Positions 1-9,029 of a stretch of 64,000 nt of DNA are shown one piece after another (the first letter of the stretch is position 1; the number at the start of each line of letters is the position of its first letter). Source of the stretch: Streptomyces sp. SID12488 (GTDB lineage Bacteria > Actinomycetota > Actinomycetes > Streptomycetales > Streptomycetaceae); NCBI RefSeq assembly GCF_010548275.1, contig NZ_JAAGLT010000006.1, positions 186,001 to 250,000 of the forward strand. Reading direction: 5' to 3'. The notes under the pieces were generated by a model that was not told the DNA's origin, did not search any database, and was given only the letters and a program-made list of their open reading frames with translations. The position numbers were made by a program, and so were the translations under genes.

Positions 1-1
1 C

Positions 2-544
2 GCGGCGAGGGCGAAGTCCCTGCTGGATGCGGCCGGTTGGAAGGCGGGCAGTGACGGCATCCGGACGAAGAACGGCACCAGGCTGAGCCTCGACGTCACA
101 TGGTTCGCCAACGCGGCCACGAACCAGCCCGCGCTGGAGCTGGTTCAGCAGCAACTGAAGGACGTCGGCATTGAGATCGTGCTCAAGGAACGGCAGATCA
201 CCCAGTTCGCCACCACGCTGCAGGCCGGTGACTTCGACGCCGTGTGGGGCAACATCACCCGCGCCGACCCGGACATCCTGCGCAGCCAGTTCTCCACGAA
301 GCTGGCCAACTTCTACCACCTGCCGACGAGCCCGCTCGACTCCCTGCTGACCCAGCAGGCGGCGACCGTCGACGCGGCCAAGCGTGAGCAACTGGTCGCC
401 CAGGCACAGCAGTTGATCGTGCGGAACGCCTATGTGGTGCCCGTGGTGGAGCTGCAGACCCAACTCGGGGTGGCGAAGAAGGTGCACGACCTCGACTTCG
501 AGGCCTCCAGCCGGATCCAGCTGCACGACACCTGGATCGGCTAG
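2..544 (+). CDS. ABC transporter solute-binding protein, family 5 (C-terminal part)
   Basis: The frame is open from the first bases of the window, so only the last 180 residues are present. They match the C-terminal lobe of peptide/nickel-type extracellular binding proteins: a LLDAAGW helix followed by DGIRTKNG, then the strand-helix unit with ELVQQQLKDVGIEI, which families of this type share. The protein would be a lipoprotein that captures a peptide, opine or similar solute outside the membrane and passes it to the two permeases just downstream. The next gene begins 3 bases after the stop, so this is the upstream part of one operon. The ligand cannot be inferred from this fragment. Confidence 0.88.
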   Translation, partial: AARAKSLLDAAGWKAGSDGIRTKNGTRLSLDVTWFANAATNQPALELVQQQLKDVGIEIVLKERQITQFATTLQAGDFDAVWGNITRADPDILRSQFSTKLANFYHLPTSPLDSLLTQQAATVDAAKREQLVAQAQQLIVRNAYVVPVVELQTQLGVAKKVHDLDFEASSRIQLHDTWIG

Positions 545-547
545 CGC

Positions 548-1507
548 ATGCGCCGGTATGTGATCAAGCGCGTCGCGCAGGCGCTCGGGGTGCTGTGGGC
601 GGCCTACACGGTCTCGTTCCTGGTGCTGGACCTCCTGCCCGGTGACCCGGTGTCGGCGATGGCCGGCGCCGGGGCGGACTCCGGGCAGGTCGATCCCGCG
701 CAGCTCGCCAGGCTCCGGCACGAGTACGGCTTCGACAAGCCGGTGCTGGTGCAGTACGCCGACTATCTCGGCAAGGCTGTGCGCGGGGACTTCGGCGACT
801 CGGTCTCCACCGGCCGTCCGGTGACCTCGGCCCTGGGCGACGCGCTGCCGCAGACCCTGGCCCTGACCGGTACGGCGCTGTTGCTCGCGGTGCTCCTCGG
901 CGGCGGTCTCGCGGTGCTGGCGACCTACACCTCGCGGCGGTGGCTGCGGCAACTGCTGCTGTCGTTGCCGCCGTTGGGTGTGTCGGTGCCGACCTTCTGG
1001 GTGGGGCTGCTGCTCGTCGAGCTGTTCTCCTTCCGGCTGCGCTGGTTCCCTGCGTTCGGCAACGACGGGTTGCGGGGCCTGGTCCTGCCGGCACTGACGC
1101 TGGCGATCCCGACCGGCGCGCTGGTCGCACAGGTACTGGCCAAGAGCCTGCTCACAGCCCTCGATCAGGCCTATGTGGAGACCGCGCGGGCCAAGGGCGC
1201 CGGACCCTGGCGTATTCATCTGCGGCACGCGCTGCGCAACGCGTCACTGCCGGCGCTGACGGTCGTAGGACTGCTGGCCGGGCAGCTGATCGCCGGTTCG
1301 GTGGTCGTCGAGACCGTGTTCTCCCGCGACGGCCTGGGCCGGGTGACGGCCGCCGCGGTCACGGCCCAGGACCTCCCGCTGGTCCAGGGGGTCGTGGTGT
1401 TCGGGGCGCTCATCTTCGTACTGGCCAATCTGATCGTCGACCTCGTCTATCCGCTCCTCGACCCGCGGATCGTCGTGGCCTCCGGCAGCAAGGGGAGATT
1501 CGCATGA
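548..1507 (+). CDS. ABC transporter permease, DppB/OppB type
   Basis: Inner-membrane permease of a family-5 importer, 319 residues, the usual length. The N-terminus has the classic RRYVIKRVAQ start followed by the first membrane helix and the LLPGDPV motif; about six hydrophobic segments follow. The cytoplasmic EAA loop that docks on the ATPase is visible near residues 218-235 as ETARAKGAGPW. The ATG lies 3 bases after the binding-protein stop and the stop overlaps the next start as ATGA, so translation is coupled. It should form a heterodimer with the next permease. Confidence 0.93.
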   Translation: MRRYVIKRVAQALGVLWAAYTVSFLVLDLLPGDPVSAMAGAGADSGQVDPAQLARLRHEYGFDKPVLVQYADYLGKAVRGDFGDSVSTGRPVTSALGDALPQTLALTGTALLLAVLLGGGLAVLATYTSRRWLRQLLLSLPPLGVSVPTFWVGLLLVELFSFRLRWFPAFGNDGLRGLVLPALTLAIPTGALVAQVLAKSLLTALDQAYVETARAKGAGPWRIHLRHALRNASLPALTVVGLLAGQLIAGSVVVETVFSRDGLGRVTAAAVTAQDLPLVQGVVVFGALIFVLANLIVDLVYPLLDPRIVVASGSKGRFA

Positions 1508-2430
1508 CCCAGCCCCTCGTCGACGATGTCGCCACCGGCGCCGCGCTCGGCCTGCCGCGTCCGGTCGAACCCGGCATCGGCCCGAAGACCGGGCGAGGTC
1601 TCGAACCGCGGCGCGTCCTGCGGTTCCTCGTGCGCCGGCCCGGCCTGCTGGTGTCGGTTCTCGTGGTGGTCCTCGTGGTGCTGGCCGCTTTCTGGCCGGG
1701 TCTGTTCACCTCGCAGGACCCGTTGCGCGGGGTGCCGTCGCAGAACTTCAGCAGCCCCAGCGGCACACACTGGTTCGGCACCGACGAACTGGGACGCGAT
1801 CTGTTCTCGCGGGTGGTGCACGGTGCCCAGTTGTCGTTGAAGGCCACTCTGATAGCGGTGGCGGTCGCCTTCGTGGTCGGCGGTCTCATCGGGCTGGTCG
1901 CCGGGTTCGTCGGCCGCTGGGTCGACGACGTGCTGATGCGCTTCGTCGACGTACTGCTGTCGATCCCGGCGCTGTTCCTGTCCCTGGCGCTGGTCACCGC
2001 CCTGGGCTACGGGACTGTGAAGGTCGCGGTCGCGGTCGGGGCCGCCAGCGTCGCCGCCTTCGCCCGGGTGACGCGCGCGGAGGTGCTGCGGGTGCGGCAG
2101 GCGGTCTTCGTCGAGGCATCCCGCTCGTGCGGGTCCCGCTGGTACTCGGTCCTCGGCCGGCATGTACTGCCCAACGCTGCGGGCCCGGTGATGGTCCTGG
2201 CCACCCTCGACTTCGGCACCTCCGTCCTGGCCGTGTCGTCGCTGAGTTTCCTCGGCTACGGGGCACCGCCGCCGGCGCCGGAGTGGGGCACGCTGATCGC
2301 CGACGGGCGCAACTATCTGGGCAACGCCTGGTGGCTCACCGCACTGCCCGGTCTGGCGATCGCCGCGACCGTGCTGGCCACCAACCGCATCGCGCGAGCG
2401 CTGGACGGCGAATGGTCCCGACAGCGATGA
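1504..2430 (+). CDS. ABC transporter permease, DppC/OppC type
   Basis: Second membrane subunit of the importer, 308 residues. The start ATG at 1504 overlaps the stop of the previous permease (ATGA), which decides it over the longer open frame upstream. An extended cytoplasmic N-terminus of about 45 residues precedes the first helix; the HWFGTDELGRD motif typical of DppC proteins lies near residue 90, and the EAA-like loop reads VEASRSCGSRW near residue 210. The cysteine in that loop, where most family members carry alanine-lysine, is a small oddity. The gene overlaps the ATPase gene by 4 bases at its end. Confidence 0.92.
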   Translation: MTQPLVDDVATGAALGLPRPVEPGIGPKTGRGLEPRRVLRFLVRRPGLLVSVLVVVLVVLAAFWPGLFTSQDPLRGVPSQNFSSPSGTHWFGTDELGRDLFSRVVHGAQLSLKATLIAVAVAFVVGGLIGLVAGFVGRWVDDVLMRFVDVLLSIPALFLSLALVTALGYGTVKVAVAVGAASVAAFARVTRAEVLRVRQAVFVEASRSCGSRWYSVLGRHVLPNAAGPVMVLATLDFGTSVLAVSSLSFLGYGAPPPAPEWGTLIADGRNYLGNAWWLTALPGLAIAATVLATNRIARALDGEWSRQR

Positions 2431-4178
2431 CCGGCCCCACGGCGACCGACCTCACGCCCAACGACCCCGGAACGGGTGGCAACGTGACGAACACACCGGA
2501 ACCCCTGCTGGAGGTACGGGGCCTGACGGTGTCGTACCGCACCCGCGGCGGCACCGTACCGGCCGTTCGGGGCGTCGACCTCGACGTGTGGCCGGGCCAG
2601 GTGACCGCGGTGGTCGGCGAGTCCGGATCCGGCAAGAGCACGACCGCGCACGCGATCGTCCGGCTCCTGGCGGCGAACGGCGGAATCGACGCCGGGACGG
2701 TCCGCTTCGGGCGGCACGACCTCGCCGCGCTGTCGGAGCAGGAGCTGCGAACCGTACGCGGTGCGCAGATCGGCCTGGTGCCCCAGGACCCCACGGTGTC
2801 GCTCAACCCGGTCAAACGCATCGGCGAACAGGTCGCCGAGGTGCTGCGCATCCACGGGCTGGCGACCCGCCGCTCCGCCCCGGCGGACGCGATCGCGATC
2901 CTGGACCGGGCCGGGCTGCCCGACGCCGCCACCCGTGCCCGGCAGTACCCGCACGAACTGTCCGGGGGGATGCAGCAACGCGCCCTGATCGCCGTCGCCA
3001 TCGCGGGCAGGCCCAAGCTGATCATCGCGGACGAGCCGACGAGCGCGCTGGACGTCACCGTGCAGCGGGTCATCCTCGACCATCTCCAGCACCTCGCCGA
3101 GGAGTTGGGCACGGCGGTGCTGCTGGTGACGCACGATCTCGGCGTCGCCGCCGACCGGGCGCAGCGGATCGTCGTCATGTCCGAGGGACGGGTCGTCGAG
3201 GCCGGTCCGACCCGTGCCATCCTCGGCGATCCGCAGCACGAGTACACCCGACGGCTGCTGGCGAGCGCCCCGAGCCTGGCCACCGCACGCCCCCGGGTCC
3301 CGCTCCCGCTCGCGGCCACCTCCGTTGCCGAAGCCGCGCCGCTGGTCGAGGTGCGCAACGCGGTCAAGGAGTTCCGGCTCCCCCGCACCGCGGGCTCGGC
3401 CCGCACGCTGCGCGCCGTCGACGACGTCAGCTTCACCCTCCACCGGGGCCGCACGCTGGCCCTGGTCGGCGAGTCCGGTTCCGGGAAGTCGACCACCGCC
3501 CGTCTGGTGCTCCGGCTGACCGACGCGACCTCCGGCCGCATCGTCTTCGACGGCGCCGACATCACGACCGCAGGCGGGGCGCAGGCACGGCAGTTGCGCC
3601 GCCGGGCCCAGCTCGTCTACCAGAACCCGTACGCCTCACTGGATCCCCGGTTCGCCATCGGCGAGGTGATCACCGAGCCGCTGCGCGCGTTCAAGGTCGG
3701 TGACCGTGTCTCGCGGCTCGCCCGGGCGGGTGAACTGCTCGAACGGGTCGCGCTGCCCAAGTCGACGCTGGAGCGCCGCCCGGCGGAGCTGTCCGGCGGC
3801 CAACGGCAGCGCGTCGCGATCGCCCGCGCCCTGGCGCTCTCCCCCGACCTGGTGGTGTGCGACGAACCGGTGTCCGCGCTCGACGTGTCCGTCCAGTCCC
3901 AGGTACTCGAACTGCTCGCCGAACTGCAGGCCGACACCGGAGTGGCGTACCTGTTCATCTCGCACGACCTGGCCGTCGTACGCCAGATCGCGCACCACGT
4001 CGCCGTGATGCGCTCAGGCCGGGTCGTCGAGACGGGGACCGCCGAGGAGCTCTTCACCCGCCCGCGCCACGACTACACCCGCGAGTTGCTCGCGGCGATT
4101 CCCGGCGGCCGTCACACCACGGCCGAGGCCGAACCGCTGGAAGAAACACTCGAAGAGGCAGAGAAGGAAAACGCATGA
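2427..4178 (+). CDS. ABC transporter ATP-binding protein, fused DppD-DppF
   Basis: One 583-residue protein carries both nucleotide-binding domains that are separate subunits in classical Dpp/Opp systems. Domain 1 has Walker A GESGSGKST at residues 64-72, signature LSGGMQQR near 178 and Walker B with ADEPTSALD; domain 2 repeats these near 348 (GESGSGKST), 455 (LSGGQRQR) and CDEPVSALD. Each domain ends in an oligopeptide-transporter C-terminal stretch. Start at 2427 overlaps the permease stop (ATGA). It powers import through the two preceding permeases. The solute is unknown; the enzymes downstream in the operon suggest that it is oxidised or hydrolysed after uptake. Confidence 0.94.
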   Translation: MTGPTATDLTPNDPGTGGNVTNTPEPLLEVRGLTVSYRTRGGTVPAVRGVDLDVWPGQVTAVVGESGSGKSTTAHAIVRLLAANGGIDAGTVRFGRHDLAALSEQELRTVRGAQIGLVPQDPTVSLNPVKRIGEQVAEVLRIHGLATRRSAPADAIAILDRAGLPDAATRARQYPHELSGGMQQRALIAVAIAGRPKLIIADEPTSALDVTVQRVILDHLQHLAEELGTAVLLVTHDLGVAADRAQRIVVMSEGRVVEAGPTRAILGDPQHEYTRRLLASAPSLATARPRVPLPLAATSVAEAAPLVEVRNAVKEFRLPRTAGSARTLRAVDDVSFTLHRGRTLALVGESGSGKSTTARLVLRLTDATSGRIVFDGADITTAGGAQARQLRRRAQLVYQNPYASLDPRFAIGEVITEPLRAFKVGDRVSRLARAGELLERVALPKSTLERRPAELSGGQRQRVAIARALALSPDLVVCDEPVSALDVSVQSQVLELLAELQADTGVAYLFISHDLAVVRQIAHHVAVMRSGRVVETGTAEELFTRPRHDYTRELLAAIPGGRHTTAEAEPLEETLEEAEKENA

Positions 4179-4999
4179 CCGTTCAGGACACCACCGCAGA
4201 CCTGTCCGCCTTCACCCACGACTGGCAGGAGTGGCACACCGGGCAGGAGACACGGCTCGCCGACCCGCACGGGTTCCTCGCCGTCACCGGCCTGCACTGG
4301 CTCGCCGACGAGCCGCAGCGCTTCCCGGACGCTCCGGGCGCCTGGTCGACCGGCGCCGACGGGGTCGTCGTGGTCCTCGGCGACGGTGAGGAACTGGTCG
4401 TCGACGGCACTCCCGTGCACGGCGAGCACCGCTTCGGGGTGATCCCGGAGCGCGGCGGGGTCAACGCGGTCTGGGGTGACGCCGTGATTGAGGTGGCCAA
4501 GCGCGGCGGACACGACATCGTCCGTCCCCGGCACCCGGACAATCCGCTGCGCACCGCGTTCACCGGCACGCCCGCCTACGCCCCGCAGCCCCGCTGGTCG
4601 GTGACCGGCCGTTACACGGCCTTCGACGAGCCGCGACCGACGACCGTGGGCGCTGCGGTCGAGGGCCTCGAGCACGTGTACGACGCACCGGGCCGGGTCG
4701 AGTTCGAGCTGGACGGACGTCCGCTGGCCCTGACGGCGTTCCCCGGGCACGGCCCAGGCAGTCTGCTGGTGCTGTTCACCGACGCAACCTCCGGGGTCAC
4801 CACCTACGCGGCCAACCGGGCTCTCTCCCTCGGTGCGCCCGCCGCCGACGGCACGGTCGTCCTGGACTTCAACCGGGCGACCAACCTGCCCTGCGCCTAC
4901 ACCGACCTGGCCACCTGCCCGCTGCCGCCGGCCGAGAACCGGCTGCCCGTGGCGATCGAGGCCGGAGAGAAGCTCCCGCGCGAGCGCGGCGGGTCCTGA
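4175..4999 (+). CDS. DUF1684 domain protein
   Basis: A 274-residue soluble protein starting at the ATG that overlaps the ATPase stop (ATGA). The N-terminal WQEWHTGQETRLADPHG stretch followed by FLAVTGLHWL is the hallmark of DUF1684. Toward the C-terminus, DFNRATNLPCAYTD is the other conserved block and holds the only obvious conserved cysteine. The biochemical role of the family is not established to my knowledge. Its coupling to an importer and a flavin oxidoreductase suggests a step in handling the imported compound, but this is inference from context. Confidence 0.85.
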   Translation: MTVQDTTADLSAFTHDWQEWHTGQETRLADPHGFLAVTGLHWLADEPQRFPDAPGAWSTGADGVVVVLGDGEELVVDGTPVHGEHRFGVIPERGGVNAVWGDAVIEVAKRGGHDIVRPRHPDNPLRTAFTGTPAYAPQPRWSVTGRYTAFDEPRPTTVGAAVEGLEHVYDAPGRVEFELDGRPLALTAFPGHGPGSLLVLFTDATSGVTTYAANRALSLGAPAADGTVVLDFNRATNLPCAYTDLATCPLPPAENRLPVAIEAGEKLPRERGGS

Positions 5000-5074
5000 A
5001 CACCCGGCGCCACCAGGACGACCCCCAGACGACCCCGACCCGACCAGGACCGGACCAGGACGGAAGAACGCCGT

Positions 5075-6115
5075 ATGAGCACCCCCGCGATCAGTTCGCT
5101 GGCCTTTCTCACCCCGGGCAACTTCGCCGACGACGACCCGTACACGGGACTGGAGGAGACGCTACAGCTGTTCGAGTACGGCGAACGGCTCGGCTTCGAC
5201 GGCGCGTGGATCCGGCAACGCCATCTCGAACACGGTGTCGGCTCGGCCGCGGTCTTCCTCGCCGCGGCCGGTCAGCGCACCGAGCGGGTCGAGCTGGGGA
5301 CCGCCGTCATCCCGATCGGGTACGAGAGCCCGTTCCGGCTCGCCGAGGACCTTGCGCTGGCCGATGTCCTGTCCCGAGGCCGGCTCCAGGTCGGGCTCAG
5401 CACCGGCATGCCGCACGCCGAACTCCTCGGCGACCTGGTGTACGACGGGGACTGGCGCGGCTTCGACCTGTCGTACGGCAGGATCGCCCGCCTGATCGAC
5501 CATCTGCGCGGCGACTACCTCGGCGGCCCGGACACGGTGATCCAGTCACCCGGCAACACCCAGCGGCCACGCCTGCAGCCGCACAACCCCGGCCTGGTGG
5601 ACCGGGTCTGGTACGGCGGCGGCAGTCTGCGTTCGGTCCGGTGGGCCGGTGAGCACGGCCTGAACCTGCTCAGCGGCAACATCGTCACCGGCCAAGGCAC
5701 CGACGACTTCACCACGGCCCAGTTCGCCCTGCTCTCCGAGTACCGGCGCGCCCTCTCCGGGGAGCCTCCGACACGGGTGGCGCTGGGTCGGGTGATCGTG
5801 CCCTTCGACAGCGCGGACGCGTCCACCCGCGCCCGCTACCGGGAGTACGCGGCGAGTCGGCACGCGCGAACCCTGGCGCCACAGGGCCCGAAGCGGATCC
5901 TGTTCGCCCCGGACGTGGTCGGGACGGCGGACCAGATCCTGGAGCAACTGGCCGCGGATCCCGTGGTCGCGGCCGTCCCGGAGCTGCGCCTTGAGCTGCC
6001 CTACGAGTTTCACCGGTCCGACTACGAACAGATCCTGCACGACGTACGGCACCTGATCGCCCCCGAGTTGGGCTGGCGGCCCGACTCTGCACCGCTGCAC
6101 GGAGCGGGCCGATGA
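5075..6115 (+). CDS. LLM-class (luciferase-like) flavin-dependent oxidoreductase
   Basis: A 346-residue TIM-barrel flavin enzyme of the bacterial luciferase family. Visible markers are the GYGERLGFDGAWI-like block (residues 28-42), TERVELGTAVIP (strand 3/4), a LADVLSRGRLQVGLSTG segment, and WYGGGSLRSVRWAGEHGLNLLSG, the late barrel strands that bind flavin phosphate. Such enzymes use reduced FMN, usually supplied by a separate reductase, to oxygenate small organic substrates. The gene is 75 bases after the DUF1684 stop; that spacer is made of repeated GACC-rich units and ends in GGAAG 8 bases before the ATG. The stop overlaps the next open frame by ATGA. Confidence 0.88.
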   Translation: MSTPAISSLAFLTPGNFADDDPYTGLEETLQLFEYGERLGFDGAWIRQRHLEHGVGSAAVFLAAAGQRTERVELGTAVIPIGYESPFRLAEDLALADVLSRGRLQVGLSTGMPHAELLGDLVYDGDWRGFDLSYGRIARLIDHLRGDYLGGPDTVIQSPGNTQRPRLQPHNPGLVDRVWYGGGSLRSVRWAGEHGLNLLSGNIVTGQGTDDFTTAQFALLSEYRRALSGEPPTRVALGRVIVPFDSADASTRARYREYAASRHARTLAPQGPKRILFAPDVVGTADQILEQLAADPVVAAVPELRLELPYEFHRSDYEQILHDVRHLIAPELGWRPDSAPLHGAGR

Positions 6116-6940
6116 GCCACGCTCCGCACGAGCCGCAGGAGTCACCGGTGCGGCTGGAGATCCACTCCCGTGAGCCGTTCGCCGACGGTCATCGCTTCGC
6201 CGGGAGCGGGGCATACGAAGTGATCACCGCCACGGCCCACTACTCGGTCGATCCGGACGCACCCGCCCACGACTCGATCACCGACCTCGCACTCGCACCG
6301 CGCGACAGCACGGGCAGGGTGCGGTTCAGCGGGGACGTCGAAATCCTCCGGCCGGTCGGCGGCGGGCGGCGTCGCCTGTTCTTCGACTGGGGCAACCGGG
6401 GCAACAAGCGGGCTGTGCAGTACTTCTGCGACACCCCGCACACCAATCGCCCGCGCACACTCGCCGACGCCGGCGACGGCTATCTGATGCGGCGCGGACA
6501 CACGGTCGTCTTCGGCGCGTGGTAGGGCGACCTGCTGCCCGGCGACGGCCGTCTGCTGCTCGACCTCCCGGTGGCGACGCACGGCGGGGAGCCCGTACGG
6601 GGCCTGACGACGGCCGATTTCATCGTGCAGGAGCCCACGCTGTCGCTTCCGCTGTCACGCTGGACGAGTACACGGGCCGTACCGGTCAGTGAGCGGGGCG
6701 AGCCCACCGCGCGGCTCACCCGGCGGCGTTACCCGCACAGCGCGCCGGAGGACATACCGGCGCGGGCCTGGCGGTTCGCCCGGCTGCAAGAGGGCGGGAA
6801 CGACGTGCAGGGCATGGCCGTCGCCGTCGTACCGAGCCGCACCGACCTCTACGCGGCTGCTCCTCGACGAGGACGTCGAACGGGCGGTGACGGCGGCAGC
6901 GGACTGGTCCGCTCCCCGCCACCGCTTCGACCTGCCCTGA
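6112..6940 (+). pseudogene. alpha/beta hydrolase-domain protein, broken by a nonsense codon and a large deletion
   Basis: The first 137 codons read as the N-terminus of a long (usually over 600 residues) alpha/beta hydrolase-domain protein of the ABhydrolase_10 kind: LEIHSREPFADGHRF, then FDWGNRGNK and RRGHTVVFGAW. A TAG at 6523-6525 follows that Trp where relatives normally have a residue such as Gln before GDLLPGDGRL; the same frame then continues with recognisable sequence as far as VVPSRTDLY near 6850. There the frame shifts by one and only a C-terminal-looking piece, RLLLDEDVERAV, remains up to a stop at 6940. Several hundred codons in the middle, including the expected catalytic Ser, are missing. 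The start overlaps the flavin oxidoreductase stop (ATGA), so it was the last gene of the operon. Confidence 0.75.
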
Positions 6941-6993
6941 CCACCCCGTCGTGCCGATTCCGATGCCGATGCCGGACGCGTGTCAGGGGCGGC

Positions 6994-7152
6994 TCACCCC
7001 GCTCCCGGGCCCGCGACGGCGAGCACGGTTCCCCCTTGGGGACCGCAGGCCTCGAAGCGCCGCTCGCCGACCGAATCCGACACCTGGCCAGGTAGGCCGG
7101 AGCCATGGCAGACGCTGCGATGCATGTAGACGAAACTCGTAGCCGCACGCAT
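6994..7152 (-). CDS. possible small ORF or C-terminal gene remnant, unknown
   Basis: A 52-codon reading frame on the minus strand ending in a stop at 6994. Its second half (VGERRFEACGPQGGTV and onward) has the strong third-position GC bias of real coding DNA, whereas the first half does not. There is a GGAGG about 11 bases before the ATG at 7152. I do not recognise the product. It may be the C-terminal scrap of a lost gene lying between the hydrolase pseudogene and the slipin gene rather than an expressed small protein. Nothing else is seen between 6941 and 7217. Confidence 0.25.
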   Translation of the reverse strand: MRAATSFVYMHRSVCHGSGLPGQVSDSVGERRFEACGPQGGTVLAVAGPGAG

Positions 7153-7217
7153 GCGGAACTCGCCTCCGTCGGCCGGGCTCGGGCAATCAGCGCGACTCCA
7201 GCCCCGACCGACCGCCG

Positions 7218-8255
7218 TCAGCGAGGCGGGTGGGACGGGAGGGTATCGGGGGTGACGCGCTCGGCCTTTGCTGCTTCGGCGAGGGCCTCGGCAGCGGCTT
7301 CGGCGGCCTGGGCCTTGTCGTTGGCGGCCTGGGTGACCATGTCGTCCGAAGGTTTCTCGCGGGTGGCCGGCGACTGGGGCAGCACCTCGGTGAAGGCGCG
7401 GGACATGCCCTGGAGTGCGGAGGTGATCTCGCTGGGGATCACCCAGAAGTTGTTGCCCGAGCCCTGCGCGAGCTGGGGCAGCGTCTGAAGGTACTGGTAG
7501 GCGAGCAGCTTGGGGTCGGGGTCGTTGCGATGTACGGCCTGGAACACCTCGTCGATGGCCCGGGACTGGCCCTCGGCCTGGAGGATCGCAGCGGTACGGT
7601 TACCCTCCGCGCGCAGGACGGCGGCCTGTTTGTCGCCTTCGGCGGTGAGGATCTGGGACTGGCGCTGCCCCTCGGCCCCGAGAATCGCGGCCCGCTTGTC
7701 CCGCTCGGCTCGCATCTGCTTCTGCATCGCGTCCTTGATGGACTGCGGCGGGTCGATGGCCTTGATCTCCACCCGGTTGACCCTCAGCCCCCACTTCCCG
7801 GTGGCCTCGTCCAGCACGCCACGGAGCTGGCTGTTGATGGTGTCCCGTGAGGTGAGGGTCTTTTCCAGATCCATGGATCCCACGACGTTGCGCAAGGTGG
7901 TCACGGTGAGTTGTTCGACCGCCTGAAGGAAATTCGCGATCTCGTAGAAAGCCGCTCGCGGGTCGGTCACCTGGAAATAGAGCACGGTGTCGATCTCAAC
8001 GACCAGGTTGTCCTCGGTGATGACCGGTTGCGGTTTGAAGGAAACGACCTGTTCCCGCAGATCGATCACCGGATGAACCCGGTCGATGAAAGGGATGACG
8101 AGGCTGAGGCCGGGATCCAGAGTCCGGTAGTAGCGGCCGAGCCGCTCGACATTGCGAGCGCGGGCCTGGGGCACGATACGGACCGCCCGCACCACGGTGA
8201 AAACCGCGATCAGCGCGACGACGAGGCCGGTGATGAGGAACGCTGAGGTTTCCAT
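7218..8255 (-). CDS. SPFH/band-7 membrane protein (slipin/stomatin-like, QmcA type)
   Basis: A 345-residue protein with one N-terminal membrane helix (residues 5-27), then the SPFH domain starting at ARNVERLGRYYRTLDPG, including VIDLREQVVSFKPQPVIT and the AFYEIANFLQAVEQL helix. After the domain comes an Ala/Glu/Gln-rich coiled coil with repeated ILxAEG units (about residues 185-240), typical of stomatins that form rings in the membrane. The C-terminal 60 residues are charged and Ala-rich. The start is 4 bases downstream of the NfeD stop, the well-known NfeD-slipin pairing, so the two proteins probably act together in membrane microdomains or in membrane-protein quality control. Confidence 0.92.
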   Translation of the reverse strand: METSAFLITGLVVALIAVFTVVRAVRIVPQARARNVERLGRYYRTLDPGLSLVIPFIDRVHPVIDLREQVVSFKPQPVITEDNLVVEIDTVLYFQVTDPRAAFYEIANFLQAVEQLTVTTLRNVVGSMDLEKTLTSRDTINSQLRGVLDEATGKWGLRVNRVEIKAIDPPQSIKDAMQKQMRAERDKRAAILGAEGQRQSQILTAEGDKQAAVLRAEGNRTAAILQAEGQSRAIDEVFQAVHRNDPDPKLLAYQYLQTLPQLAQGSGNNFWVIPSEITSALQGMSRAFTEVLPQSPATREKPSDDMVTQAANDKAQAAEAAAEALAEAAKAERVTPDTLPSHPPR

Positions 8256-8259
8256 GGCT

Positions 8260-8691
8260 TCAGTCCCGGGGGTAGACGATCGCGGTGGCGCCGCTGATCT
8301 CCATGACGTCGACGGTCTTTCCTGGTGGAATCACCAGCGTCTCGTCGTAGGCGCGGGCCGTCCACTCCTCACCGTCGATACGGACCCTGCCGCCCAGGCC
8401 CGTCACCTCCGATACGACGTAGGCAGCCTTGCCGACCAGCGCGTCCACACCGAATCGCTCCACCTGGGGCCGGAGCACGTGGCGCAGCGCAACGGGGCGC
8501 ACGAACAGCACGGTGACTGTGGAAACGATCGTGAACACAAAGAACTGCAAGGGCAGCGGCAGCCCGGCCGCTGCGGACCCCGCCGCGACCAACGCGGCCG
8601 CACTCAGCAGTCCGAGCGCGGCAGTAAGGGTGAAGATCTCCGCCACAGCCAACACGGCTGCGACGATCAACCAGATCAGCCATGGATCCAT
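8260..8691 (-). CDS. NfeD-family membrane protein (short form)
   Basis: A 143-residue protein starting at the ATG at 8691, which has AGAGG six bases upstream; the longer upstream reading frame has no ribosome site. Three or four hydrophobic helices fill residues 1-75, starting MDPWLIWLIVAAVLAVAEIF, followed by the NfeD OB-fold: LVGKAAYVVSEVTGLGGRV, then the WTARAYDE strand and PGKTVDVMEISG. This is the short NfeD1b-like type, without the N-terminal ClpP-like protease domain. It lies immediately upstream of the slipin gene and is thought from studied relatives to bind slipin through the OB-fold. Confidence 0.9.
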   Translation of the reverse strand: MDPWLIWLIVAAVLAVAEIFTLTAALGLLSAAALVAAGSAAAGLPLPLQFFVFTIVSTVTVLFVRPVALRHVLRPQVERFGVDALVGKAAYVVSEVTGLGGRVRIDGEEWTARAYDETLVIPPGKTVDVMEISGATAIVYPRD

Positions 8692-8979
8692 TGCGTGCCT
8701 CTTCTGACCGGTGCGGGCGCGAAGGGCCTGACTCCTACCATTGCACCTCGATACGAGACAGCCGCGATACCCCTGGGGAAAGGAAATCTGCCGACAACCG
8801 GTGATGCACTTGTGCAATATGCGCCCCGAGCGAGCCACTTCATGCCTTTACGGCAATTTTACCCGCAGGGAGAAGGTCCGCGCGAATTCCGCAGCGCGAA
8901 GAGCTGGGGCCGTCTGGGTCCGCCTCCTTCGTCCGACTCCACGCCGCCGGACACCGTCAGCACGACCGCTCACACGCGT

Positions 8980-9009
8980 GACGCCCCGGACAAGGATGTC
9001 CGGGGCGTC
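8980..9009 (-). terminator. hairpin terminator after the beta-propeller gene
   Basis: A 12-base perfect inverted repeat (GACGCCCCGGAC and its complement) with a 6-base loop lies 20 bases beyond the stop of the gene ending at 9030. No T tract follows, as is usual in Streptomyces. The rest of the 338-base gap (8692-9029) holds the upstream region of the NfeD-slipin operon, with an AT-richer stretch around 8800-8870 that could be its promoter; I see no gene in it. Confidence 0.7.
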
Positions 9010-9029
9010 GGGCCGCGGTGGCCGCTTCC

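Noticed and set aside
2313..3565. Long minus-strand frames opposite the ABC ATPase
   Set aside because: They mirror the codon pattern of the ATPase on the other strand and show no start signals or motifs.
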